A stretch of DNA of 64,000 bases from Nostoc sp. UHCC 0702 (GTDB taxonomy: Bacteria; Cyanobacteriota; Cyanobacteriia; Cyanobacteriales; Nostocaceae): the NCBI GenBank assembly GCA_017164015.1, contig CP071065.1, positions 6,911,501-6,975,500 on the forward strand. Direction: 5' to 3'. Each line of letters opens with the position of its first letter. Position 1 is the stretch's first letter. Shown here piece by piece: positions 50,653 to 59,528 of this stretch. Made by a program: the position numbers and the translations under genes. Under the pieces are notes generated by a model. The model ran no database searches. It was not told the DNA's origin and saw only the letters and a list, made by a program, of their open reading frames with translations.

Positions 50653-51894
50653 ATGTCGCACCAAAATAAAAAGCCAAATGGATGTGGATGCTCAAATATT
50701 CCGTTATCTCTAATCATACTGATTTTTGGAGGTGGTTATTGGTGGTTCAGCCAGAAAGGAAATCTAGACATCAGTAAATTTTTAGCTAATATTCAACGAA
50801 TAACTATTCCAATTTTGAATCCTACTCCAATTACTTATTCAACTCCCACTCCAATTACTTATTCAACTCCCACCCCATCTTTATCAAGCACTACAAATCT
50901 TCAATCAAATCAGAAACAAACTGCAATTCCCACAATCACTCCTTCAAAAACGCCATTACCTCAAACTCCTTGGGAGAAAAAAGTAATTAGAGGAATTTAT
51001 TTAAGTCGCTACCAAATCACCAATAATGCTGATGAGCAAACTATTCGCCAAAGAGTACGTTACTATCGCTCTCAAGGAATTAATACGATTATTCACGGTG
51101 TTTGGGGTAATGGTTGCACAATGTACAATAGCGAAGTTATGCAGCAAACGCTAGGGTATAAAAGTTGCCCAAATCAGTTTCAAGACCAATGGTTAGATTG
51201 GTTGATTGATGAGGCACACAAACAGGGGATGCAAGTTCACGCTTATTTCGAGAAAGGGATTAAAATAGACAAAAACAGTCCGATTTATGATTTAGCGATT
51301 TCTCGCTAATGGATTGTTCCCGGTGTAGATAAAACCTACGTTGGTATCGATCATTATGTCCTTGATGTACAGATTCCTGAAGTTGGTAATTTATTTAGGA
51401 ATATCTTAGTAGAGTTTGTCCAAAAGTATCCCAAGATTGATGCAGTTCAATGGGATGATTATCTAGGTTATCATGCAGAATTACCTGGCAAAATTGACCG
51501 CACCGCTAACTTAACTAATTTTTTGCAGCAAATGATAACTGCAATGAAACAAGCTAATTCTTCAGTTAGTTTTGATATTTGTCATCATAACCCTTATTGG
51601 GCTAAACGATATTTCGCAGCTGATTGGCAAAATTGGCATGTGGATCGAGTGTTTATTCAAGCTTATAATGAGGCAAATTTCAAAGAAGAATTAAATTATG
51701 CTAAAAATTATGCTGGAATTGCTATTACTGACCAACAATTACATCGCTTAAAAGAATTAGTAGATAACCAGGAAATCAAGAGTATTTTAGTTTTCCCTCT
51801 CTCTGGTAAACCAGAAGAAACAGCTGCTAGATTAAAAATATTGACGCAATATGGGGAGCGGGGGAGCAGGGGAGCAGGGGAGCAGGGGAGATGA
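50653..51894 (+). pseudogene. Family-10-like glycosylhydrolase, interrupted by an in-frame stop
   Basis: The frame is continuous from 50653 to 51894 except for one TAA at 51307-51309. Before it: an N-terminal membrane anchor (SLIILIFGGGYWWFSQKGN), a Thr/Pro linker (YSTPTPITYSTPTPS) and the start of a barrel (IRGIYLSRYQITNNADEQTI, QGINTIIHGVWGNGCTMYNS). After it the same frame continues WIVPGVDKTYVGIDHYVLDV, AVQWDDYLGYHAELPG and FIQAYNEANFKEELNYAKNY. This resembles the DUF187/GH10-like hydrolases of exported proteins. The last 12 residues (GERGSRGAGEQGR) are read from an STRR. Either it is a recent pseudogene, or the stop is read through or a sequence error. Confidence 0.75.
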
Positions 51895-51943
51895 TTTGTA
51901 GCTAAAAAAGCAGCCAGAATCATCCCCAAAGTTTCAGATTTAT

Positions 51944-52035
51944 TAGACTTTTTGCAAAAATCATTCTTTGCGCCCTCTTCTCTGCGCCTCTGCGCCTCTG
52001 CGTGAGACAAAAAAAGATTTATGCAAGAGGTCTAT
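51944..52035. repeat. MITE-like repeat family F, copy 2
   Basis: The inverted counterpart of 15749-15840: ttagactttttgcaaaaatc on the left, gcgtgagacaaaaaaagatt then tatgcaagaggtctatta on the right. The core is tctctgcgcctctgcgcc. It sits between the broken glycosidase gene and the convergent gene. Confidence 0.8.
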
Positions 52036-52069
52036 TAGTAAGCTTTTGGTCTAAATCAAGAAGCGTTTT

Positions 52070-53308
52070 CTAATTAAACCAAGCTGCGAACTGAAAGAAT
52101 TGCCCTCGAAAAACCTGCAATAATTGCCGCCAAGTATCTGCGTTTGTTTGTTTGCCAAACTCAAGATAGGGTGCAGCAGCAGTTCCCTGTACCCACAGCA
52201 CTAAATCAAACTCACTTGGTTTGGTAAAAACTCTGTTTAAATTAATACTTCTAACTTCGCGTTTTCTCCAGAACGGAACTAACTTTTTACCTGTGAGTAA
52301 GGTATCAGTTTCATTTAAAAAACTCAACCAGCCATCAATCATCGGTTGGGTGACTACTGCATTGGGAATTACCGCTTTTTGTCGAGGGTTAGGTAGCCAT
52401 TCGCGGTCATTATCGGTTTCGGCTAAAATTAATTTCCAGGATTCACGACTTAAGGCTGTCACTGATTGTAAGTTTTCCAATGCAAGTGTTAAACGCTCTG
52501 GTTCCACAGCCGGAAAATTAATCAGATGAATGAACGCAACGATGTCGCTAATATCAATATTATCCCAACCAAATACTCCTGTACCATTAGCTAGAAATCC
52601 ATAAGGAGTTTGGGGTTTGGCAAAAATCAAATGAGCAGTTGAGTCAAACAATTTACTTTCATCATATGCCAAAACAACCTGAGCGATCGCAGAAAGTAAA
52701 TTGCAATATCCCTTGAGCCAGACTACATCACCGGCATCAAATGCGATCGCAAAATTTTGTGCAGCTTTTTCTGTTGCTTGTATCCCTGTCAATAAGCTGA
52801 AGGTTTTCCAGAAAGATTCATTTTCTTCAAGCTTTCCATTGGCGTTGAAATCCATCCGTGTTAAACCAATCCGCAGCGGCAGTTTGACTTTATTATCTTT
52901 GATAGGTTCGAGAGTATCTTTGACTTGAGTCAGACCATTAAGTAACTCTTGCAGAATATTTCGAGTATCGTTGTACGTCACTGGCTGCGGTTGGGGATTT
53001 ATCGGAACGGGAAGACGCAAAATTGGAAAAAATTGGGTGATACCATTTTGCTGCAAACCATAACGGTAGAGTGATTGCATTAACTTTTCGGCTGCACCCA
53101 TTAGTTGCACAACTCCTAATGCAAATCGCGTATTATCATCATTCTCGTTTTGCTGAAGCTTCGCAACAAGAGCTTCTTGTCCCGGTTGAAATTGAGCGTT
53201 GATTAAATACTGCTCAATGTCTGAACTTGGTGTTGCTGATTTAACTAGCGGTGCTAGTGGAAACGCAAGGGCGAGAATTAATAAAAAAGTACATATAAAA
53301 AGGCGCAT
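52070..53308 (-). CDS. Exported hypothetical protein with an EF-hand-like loop
   Basis: 412 residues with a signal peptide (RLFICTFLLILALAFPLAPL, cleaved near VKSA). A mostly helical protein of no recognised family. A loop MDFNANGKLEENESFWKTFS resembles an EF-hand (D-x-N-x-N-G-x-L-x-x-x-E), so calcium binding is possible. The C-terminus ends QLLQVFRGQFFQFAAWFN. It is divergent from the CAP-domain gene with about 300 bases between, which are AT-rich and without recognised features. Confidence 0.78.
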   Translation of the reverse strand: MRLFICTFLLILALAFPLAPLVKSATPSSDIEQYLINAQFQPGQEALVAKLQQNENDDNTRFALGVVQLMGAAEKLMQSLYRYGLQQNGITQFFPILRLPVPINPQPQPVTYNDTRNILQELLNGLTQVKDTLEPIKDNKVKLPLRIGLTRMDFNANGKLEENESFWKTFSLLTGIQATEKAAQNFAIAFDAGDVVWLKGYCNLLSAIAQVVLAYDESKLFDSTAHLIFAKPQTPYGFLANGTGVFGWDNIDISDIVAFIHLINFPAVEPERLTLALENLQSVTALSRESWKLILAETDNDREWLPNPRQKAVIPNAVVTQPMIDGWLSFLNETDTLLTGKKLVPFWRKREVRSINLNRVFTKPSEFDLVLWVQGTAAAPYLEFGKQTNADTWRQLLQVFRGQFFQFAAWFN

Positions 53309-53613
53309 AAGATGTTATTTCACCGCAAGTCTGCTGATGTGGACTAGTGAAAACTACCAACAGCATAATTACAACAGTTTTAGTACAGCAACAGTACTAA
53401 AGAGCAGGTGCGGTTGATAGAGAAAGCTAATTCAAAACAAGGCCAGTATTTTGGAATTAAACTGGTTTATTTACAAGTTTGCTATTGATTTTGGGATTAT
53501 TCACTACTTTAAACAAATATTTACCCAATATAGGCAAGTTGTTCAATTGTAACTACTGTGTTTAGATGGTTTAGAAGTTTACTTACAGCAAATATTGGGC
53601 TGAAGCATAGGTA

Positions 53614-54144
53614 ATGATGGGAACAAAGAATCATAATATCACTTTAGGTACTCTTTTTCTTACCAGTGTTATGCTGGGCATTGCTACACCAAGTCAAAGT
53701 TATACAGTCAAGCGATCGCATACATCAAGTTACGATCGCCAGATTGCACAATCTACCATCAACACTGCTGCTTTAGAGGATTCAGTTTTCCAACAAATTA
53801 ATAGTTATAGAGCTACCCAAAAGCTACCATCTCTGTTACGTAATGATGCGATCAACACTCAAGCCAGGACTCATAGTCAGAACATGGCAAGCGGTAAAGT
53901 TGCATTTGGGCACGATGGATTTGTACAGCGAGTTCAAGCTACCCGTCTTCTCTACATATCGGCTGCTGAAAATGTCGCTTATAATCGAGGATATCAAGAC
54001 CCCGCTAAACAAGCTGTGGAAGGCTGGCTCAACAGTGCAGGGCATCTCAAAAATATCAAAGGACAATACAATTTGACTGGAATTGGTGTTGCTAGCAATA
54101 ACAAAGGTGAAATCTACTTCACACAAATTTTCATTCGTGTATAG
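53614..54144 (+). CDS. CAP (SCP/PR1) domain secreted protein
   Basis: 176 residues with a signal peptide (MMGTKNHNITLGTLFLTSVM, then LGIATPSQS). The CAP domain follows: FQQINSYRATQKLPSLLRND, ARTHSQNMASGKVAFGHDGF (His), ISAAENVAYNRGYQDPAKQA, WLNSAGHLKNIKGQYNLTGI (second His) and YFTQIFIRV. All core motifs (HxxxM, AENV, GHxxN) are present. Function of bacterial CAP proteins is mostly unknown, possibly lipid or sterol binding or peptidase-like. Single gene. Confidence 0.9.
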   Translation: MMGTKNHNITLGTLFLTSVMLGIATPSQSYTVKRSHTSSYDRQIAQSTINTAALEDSVFQQINSYRATQKLPSLLRNDAINTQARTHSQNMASGKVAFGHDGFVQRVQATRLLYISAAENVAYNRGYQDPAKQAVEGWLNSAGHLKNIKGQYNLTGIGVASNNKGEIYFTQIFIRV

Positions 54145-54347
54145 GTTCCACAAAATAGAATTCTTCTGAAATTGAGAGTACTATATTTTTGAATATAGTG
54201 CCAAACTTGCTTTAAAATACTTTGTGTCTTAGTGGTAAAAAATCTTAAACCACAAAAGACACAAAGGAAAAAAGGGTTTTCGTTATAGTGTAGGTAGTTG
54301 ATGACGGCTATTTATTCAGAGAAATCTATCAAAAAGAGGATGAAATT

Positions 54348-54704
54348 ATGACTGAATTAGCGCAAAACAAATGCACTGCTTGCCACAAAGATGCTCCTCG
54401 TGTGACTGAGGATGAAATAGCAGAATTCAAGCCGCAAATTCCTGATTGGAAGATTGTAGAACAAGATGAAGTTTCCCGTTTAGAACGGATTTATACATTT
54501 GATGACTATCAAACAGCACTTGCGTTTACCCAGCGTGTAGGGGAGGAAGCAGAAAAGGAAGGGCATCATCCTGCACTGCTTACTGAATGGGGAAAAGTAA
54601 CAGTGACCTGGTGGACGCACGCAATTAAGGGATTGCATCGGAACGATTTTATTATGGCAGCAAAGACTGATCAAATTGCAGAAGGGTTTACTGCTAAGAA
54701 ATGA
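54348..54704 (+). CDS. 4a-hydroxytetrahydrobiopterin dehydratase (pterin-4a-carbinolamine dehydratase)
   Basis: A 118-residue single-domain enzyme: IPDWKIVEQDEVSRLERIYT, FDDYQTALAFTQRVGEEAEK, EGHHPALLTEWGKVTVTWWT and HAIKGLHRNDFIMAAKTDQI. The paired His of EGHHP and the THAIKGLHRNDF motif are the active-site signature. It dehydrates the 4a-hydroxy pterin formed by pterin-dependent hydroxylases; in cyanobacteria it may also serve other pterin chemistry. An N-terminal C-T-A-C pair (NKCTACHKDAPRVT) is an addition. RBS AAGAGGATG lies before the ATG. Confidence 0.9.
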   Translation: MTELAQNKCTACHKDAPRVTEDEIAEFKPQIPDWKIVEQDEVSRLERIYTFDDYQTALAFTQRVGEEAEKEGHHPALLTEWGKVTVTWWTHAIKGLHRNDFIMAAKTDQIAEGFTAKK

Positions 54705-54761
54705 GCAGGGGGGCAGCACTTCGGCTTCGCTCAGTGACCAGGGGGCAGGGGAGGAACGCTT

Positions 54762-55748
54762 TTAATGGGTAAACCAGCGGCGAATTAACTCTACTTGAAA
54801 GCGGTAGCTGTCGCCAATTTCCTCAATTAACTCACGTTGCAATAGCAAGTTGAAAGTAATATCAGCATTAGGGAACTGTTGCAATAAAGTTTGGTGGCTG
54901 ACTATTGCCCCTTCTCCTTGAGCGGCGATAAAGCGTAGAATAGCTTGTCCAGCAGCATCTACTTGGTTGTTTTGAATGTCGGCAAAGAAAAAGCTGCCAC
55001 TTTGCAATGCTTCTGGGATGGCGGCTTCCACATCGGCTAAGGTTGCCAAGCGACGCATAGCAGGGTCTTGCTCGTTTTTGAGGACGACTATTTCCGCGCA
55101 GAGTAGTTGTACTAAGAATGGGTGACAGCGGGTGAGTTGCAGTACTCGCTCAATAGCTTCAGGTTGATAGCGGAGGGTAAAATCTTCGACGGGACGCTCA
55201 ATTAATTTTCGTGCTTCTGCTTCTTTGAGGTAGGAAATATGCACTACTTGCACATTAATTAGATAACTAGCCCAACGTTGATATTCTTCGATTGTATGGG
55301 AGCCAGCCAGTAACACTTTGAAGCGGGAACGATGTTGGATAAGGTGACGCAGCATTCCTAAAACATCTTGTTCATCAAAGCGTCCTTTAGTTATGGCATT
55401 ATCTAACACTTCAAATTCATCTAACATCAATAAAGCAGTATTTTCTTCGAGTTTCTCCTCTACCTGATCTAGCCATTCATCAAAGCGGGTGAAGGGATCA
55501 TTGTCAACAGTTTCGCGGCTGAGGGATGGTAAGGTAAACTTTTGTTTTTTGGCTGAGTTAATCATTCCTCTAGCTAGGTTGTAGAGAAATCCTGTATAGT
55601 CACTGGCTGATGAGGGTGCGCCTTGCAAGTCTACAAACATGGGGATGATGGTATTGGGTAGTAACTTGCCGATGTTGTTGAGTAGGGAAGTTTTACCCAT
55701 ACGTCGCTGACCGTATAGTAGCAGAGGTGGACGACGGCGATCGCGCCA
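54762..55748 (-). pseudogene. AAA/STAND-like ATPase with lost N-terminus
   Basis: The frame reads WRDRRRPPLLLYGQRRMGKT, SLLNNIG (P-loop), then LLMLDEFEVLDNAITKGRFD (Walker B), KVLLAGSHTIEEYQRWASYL, and a C-terminal winged-helix-like end (FNLLLQRELIEEIGDSYRFQ). It is blocked upstream by TGA at 55749-55751 with no start codon before the P-loop Lys. The first ATG (55700) falls inside the Walker A motif and would remove the P-loop glycines. Relatives of this ORC/AAA-type ATPase normally carry a GREDLL-type N-terminus first. The remaining 312 codons are undamaged, so this is a 5'-truncated gene or a start beyond a recent rearrangement at about 55750. Confidence 0.6.
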
Positions 55749-55966
55749 TCATTCCTCATCGAGAATCTGCTGAGAGTATATCAGATTTTATACTAGCTAA
55801 ATAGTGGCAGTTGGTAGCGATCGCGTCCAGCACTCTACAAAGTCAAGTCATCTTGAAATCAACCGATAATCAACTAAAAAGTCATCTAATAGGTGACTTT
55901 TTCTCAACTCAGTTCTCAGCTAGCACCAAGTTGTAATGAGAATGTCAAGAGTTTGAGGGTTTGAAA

Positions 55967-56203
55967 ATGAAACGCGCATTACAAGCATTACACATTACCT
56001 TATCACTTTGTGGAGTGGTGATGTTTGGTACAGTAACTTACGCGGCTATTCACATGGTTAATGGTCAATACCGAGTTGAAATAGGGCTGAATAATAAAGG
56101 ACTGATTATTAAGTCAGATATTGACAAAAGGCAATGTCTAGCAGAAGAAAATCCTACACAAAAGCAGCAAAGCACAAGTTTCGATCAAAAGACAATTAAT
56201 TAA
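55967..56203 (+). CDS. Small membrane protein, function unknown
   Basis: 78 residues from MKRALQALHITLSLCGVVMF. One transmembrane helix or signal anchor at about 8-29 (ITLSLCGVVMFGTVTYAAIH) is followed by a hydrophilic tail with GQYRVEIGLNNKGLIIKSDI and a Gln/Lys-rich end. No family is recognised. It lies downstream of the truncated ATPase (divergent) and 22 bases before a MITE. The start is chosen as the ATG after a TTG at 55961. Confidence 0.65.
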   Translation: MKRALQALHITLSLCGVVMFGTVTYAAIHMVNGQYRVEIGLNNKGLIIKSDIDKRQCLAEENPTQKQQSTSFDQKTIN

Positions 56204-56225
56204 GAGTCAAAATAAGTAATGAGTT

Positions 56226-56381
56226 ATATCAAGTTCGGCTAATTACTTACGATCTAGTCGGTTTGCTTGGTAATAGGTAATGGGTAATGGGTAATAGGTA
56301 ATACTCCAAACCAATTACCAATTACCAATTCCCAATTACCGACCTCCACAGATATCATAAGTGTTTAAACGGACATGATAT
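56226..56381. repeat. MITE-like repeat family A, copy 3 (STRR-filled)
   Basis: The ends atatcaagttcgg and ggacatgatat match family A. The interior is not the GC-rich core of copies 1 and 2 but taataggtaatgggtaatgg repeats facing their complement (ccaattaccaattaccaatt). Confidence 0.7.
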
Positions 56382-56477
56382 AAGTCTTTAAGACTCGCGA
56401 ACGAAGCTTTGAAGTTTGTGAATCAGACCTTGAGCTTAGTTAACTAGTAAATAAAACACGGGGTAGGGGCTGCTAAA

Positions 56478-58589
56478 TCAGTGTCTACGAATAAAACCAG
56501 CTTGTTCAATTAAATCTTGCCCTTCAGCCGTCAACAGATAATTAGCAAAAAACTCACCGGCTTTTTCATCATCTTGATTATTTTGTTTAATAATCACAAA
56601 CAAGTACCGAGTTATGGGATATTTATTATTTTTTAACACCTCAAGATTCAATTTATTGTTTTGCCAAGGACATTTTACACCTGGTGTATTTCCAGGCTGA
56701 TCTACAGCAATTAATTTGCTACTTCCAAGACTAATTGGTAGGGTTTTAACACTACATTGGTGAATAACTTCCGCAGCTGAAGCATAATAGATACCCCCTT
56801 GATTCAGGTTTTGTCCTACCTGTTTTAAGGCTTCAGTTGTAGTGGTAATCAATTTCACATTTGCCCCAAAATTATGGGTTCCTAAAATATTATCTTTGAC
56901 AAATTCTGTTGTTCCACTGTCATCAGGACGAGAGTAGGGTGTGATTGGCAGATTGGGGCCACCCACCTGTTGCCAATTGGTGATTTGACCTGTGTAAATA
57001 CCTTTGAATTGTTCTACACTCAAGCCAGATATATTTAAACTGGGGTGAACTGCGATCGCAATGGCATCAATGCCTATAGGAACCTGTTTCAGCTTGATTC
57101 CCAAAGCTGTGGCCCGCAGAGATTCATAATCCCGAATATATCGTGAAGACTCTGCAAAAGAAATTTGTCCATCCAACAACATTTTGATTCCTGTTCCTGA
57201 ACCTGGTGGTAGAGTTGGATGTGAATAATAGCTTAATTTAAATTGCGGCCATTTCTCTTGAAGTTTTTTCTCCACTAAATCTCTAATGGGTGCCCAGGAT
57301 GTACTTCCACCGTAGCGAAATGTTCCCACAGGAGGCGATGAGGAAATGAAATTCCAAGCTAAATATACACCACTACTAATAACTAGACCAACTAAGCCAG
57401 TTAATAGCCAAGGTTTAATGTTTTGCTGGGGTTGATGAATTGATTTTTCTGGCTTTTGAGAAGCCGGTTCTGCAACAGGAACTCTATGTAGTCCTTGCCA
57501 AGTCAACGGTTCTACATTCGGTTCAATACAAATTGTCGGTAGCCAAATTGCACCAGGATAATCAGACTTAAAATGTTCCAAGCGTTTGCGGGCTTTTTGC
57601 ACAGAAGTAAACAAAGAATTGTTGCGGGTAAATTCTTGGAAAAAGTACTTTAAAAACTCCACAGCTACCATATCTGGCACTGGTTCCCGCATGACAATAA
57701 TCTGAGGTAAATGTAGTTGTGCCAGTTGGTTAGCTAACCCCAAACCATCGCAGGAGTTAAAAATTGCTAACTGCAATCCTTTGTGAATAGCTTGCTTTAA
57801 AGCTTCTTTAAACTCTTCAATACTCAAACTATCATTTTCGTTGACTTCAATCCAACCTATCTGCCCATCTTCTTGACTACCACTATGTCCGGTAAAAACG
57901 AAAATATGGTAGCCTTGTTCGTCCCAAAGTGCATCACACAATTCTTTGCGACTAGGCTGCATTAAACAAACTACTTCTACGCCATCTTTTTCTAATTCTT
58001 GAATTACCTTTAAGTCATCTTTTGTATTAATGCCATCGCTTCTACCAACAGCAACTAAAATTCTGATATTTTGACTTTTAGGAATTAGCTGATTTCTCTG
58101 CTGATTAACGTTTTTGGGCGCACTCAGGGCAACTTCAGTATGGGGATAGTGTTCTTCAAATAAATTCCATTCTTGCCAAGGAAGACGACGTAAATCGATA
58201 TCTTTAGCGTCGATGATCACGCGAATTTCTTCATTTGACCGATGCAATTGTTGAGCGATCGCAATTAATCTATCCCGAATCGGCCGCCACCTGCTATCTC
58301 CAGAATTTAGCCATTGATTGAGGTAGTCTTTGACTGCCACAGTGTGTTCTGCATGGGAATAATTTGTCGCTTTTTTGGGTGTGAGACGTATTCCTGGTGC
58401 AGGGGCAATACAAGAACGCACAGCCTCAATTTGACGATAAGCTAACTGCCATTGATTAAAAGATGATTCTAATTCTGGTAGTAATGGAGGTAGAAACCCT
58501 TCTGTTTCTTCTTCCAAGTTCTTTGCCCGCAGAATCACTAAAAATCCTTCCTGTGAATTGCCTCTGAGTTTCAAGTTGACGATCGCCAT
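56478..58589 (-). CDS. CHAT peptidase domain fused to a PstS-like binding domain
   Basis: A 703-residue transmembrane protein. Residues about 1-170 are an N-terminal region. Residues about 172-360 form a CHAT (caspase-like) domain with His235 in IFVFTGHSGSQEDGQIG and Cys280 in LAIFNSCDGLGLANQL. A transmembrane helix (WLLTGLVGLVISSGVYLAW, about 394-412) follows. Residues about 423-703 are a periplasmic-binding domain of the PstS type: FRYGGSTSWAPIRDLVE, LLDGQISFAESSRYIRDYES, FKGIYTGQITNWQQVGGPNL and TPYSRPDDSGTTEFVKDNIL. So the protease faces the cytoplasm and the binding domain the outside (inferred). It starts 21 bases after the DUF1822 stop with AAGGAG before the ATG. Confidence 0.9.
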   Translation of the reverse strand: MAIVNLKLRGNSQEGFLVILRAKNLEEETEGFLPPLLPELESSFNQWQLAYRQIEAVRSCIAPAPGIRLTPKKATNYSHAEHTVAVKDYLNQWLNSGDSRWRPIRDRLIAIAQQLHRSNEEIRVIIDAKDIDLRRLPWQEWNLFEEHYPHTEVALSAPKNVNQQRNQLIPKSQNIRILVAVGRSDGINTKDDLKVIQELEKDGVEVVCLMQPSRKELCDALWDEQGYHIFVFTGHSGSQEDGQIGWIEVNENDSLSIEEFKEALKQAIHKGLQLAIFNSCDGLGLANQLAQLHLPQIIVMREPVPDMVAVEFLKYFFQEFTRNNSLFTSVQKARKRLEHFKSDYPGAIWLPTICIEPNVEPLTWQGLHRVPVAEPASQKPEKSIHQPQQNIKPWLLTGLVGLVISSGVYLAWNFISSSPPVGTFRYGGSTSWAPIRDLVEKKLQEKWPQFKLSYYSHPTLPPGSGTGIKMLLDGQISFAESSRYIRDYESLRATALGIKLKQVPIGIDAIAIAVHPSLNISGLSVEQFKGIYTGQITNWQQVGGPNLPITPYSRPDDSGTTEFVKDNILGTHNFGANVKLITTTTEALKQVGQNLNQGGIYYASAAEVIHQCSVKTLPISLGSSKLIAVDQPGNTPGVKCPWQNNKLNLEVLKNNKYPITRYLFVIIKQNNQDDEKAGEFFANYLLTAEGQDLIEQAGFIRRH

Positions 58590-58610
58590 TACTGTCTCCT
58601 TTTGTTTGTC

Positions 58611-59528
58611 TTAAACAACAAACTCTTCGACCAAACTTGTGTCCCCTAACACTATTTTGACACTGAATTTTTCTTCGTGTTGACAGCTAAACTCTAGTTG
58701 TATCCAATTATCTGCACTTCTTGCTTGCACTTCCATACCAGTGTTTCCCGCTTGATCAAGGACAATCAGTTGTAAATTAGATGGCAAATGAATGGTATCA
58801 TCACCTGGATACATCCGTAGGCGAATATCGAAAACTTCGCTATCTGTGGGGGTTAACTGCACCAATAACAATACTTGCCTTCCCAAGTCAATCACCTTCG
58901 CCCGACTAATCGAGTTGGAGTAAGAGTTCATTGTCGGGCGAGTTATGGTAGTACTACTTTTGAAATTGCTGGCTAATACTAACTCTGGAGGTTGCCAATC
59001 TTGATCGAAGATACCCGCAACCCATTGACGCAGATTTACTAATAGGGTACGCCTATGTATGATCTCGACAATCACATCCAGAGATTGTAGTTGTGCTATT
59101 TGCAGTATTTGTGGTGATTGGGCATTTGCTACAAAGGGAGAAAATCCCAACAACTCTACAAAATCTAATTGCTGATTAAACTGAACTGCTACATAACCAA
59201 TTCGGTCTTGTGTCACACTCAAAGGCAAGATCATCTCAGTTTCACCCGGAAGCACCGGACGACATTCCAGCTTACCAACACGAGGTAACACTAAGTCTGC
59301 AACATCAAAAATCGCCCTTAACCCTCGGTGCCAACTATCACCTTGATTTAGTGCTGTCTCTACATTCAGCCATTTCAAATAGCTGTGAACGGCATAAACA
59401 GCCAGAGTATTGAGATAAACTTGTTTTCCCTTTTCGGGAGTATCTTGTTCTGCGGCAAACTCCTCAGCGTAACGATGGGCATTTCCAGGAAGAGGGACAC
59501 TTAATATATGTGTTTGTGTGTTACTCAT
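58611..59528 (-). CDS. DUF1822-family protein
   Basis: A 305-residue soluble protein: MSNTQTHILSVPLPGNAHRY, AEEFAAEQDTPEKGKQVYLN, TLAVYAVHSYLKWLNVETAL, GYVAVQFNQQLDFVELLGFS and a C-terminal beta-rich segment (VLLLVQLTPTDSEVFDIRLR, LIVLDQAGNTGMEVQARSAD). This is the cyanobacterial DUF1822 pattern. As I recall, the family often sits between a sigma factor and a CHAT protein in cyanobacterial genomes, which fits exactly here. Its start overlaps the sigma-gene stop (ATGA), giving translational coupling. A role as regulator or substrate is inference. Confidence 0.85.
   Translation of the reverse strand: MSNTQTHILSVPLPGNAHRYAEEFAAEQDTPEKGKQVYLNTLAVYAVHSYLKWLNVETALNQGDSWHRGLRAIFDVADLVLPRVGKLECRPVLPGETEMILPLSVTQDRIGYVAVQFNQQLDFVELLGFSPFVANAQSPQILQIAQLQSLDVIVEIIHRRTLLVNLRQWVAGIFDQDWQPPELVLASNFKSSTTITRPTMNSYSNSISRAKVIDLGRQVLLLVQLTPTDSEVFDIRLRMYPGDDTIHLPSNLQLIVLDQAGNTGMEVQARSADNWIQLEFSCQHEEKFSVKIVLGDTSLVEEFVV

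Noticed and set aside
55690..55802. Plus-strand fragment reading VADRIVAEVDDGDRAIIP and ending at a TAG
   Set aside because: Too short and without a recognised start or family to call as a gene. Kept only as a hint of a breakpoint.
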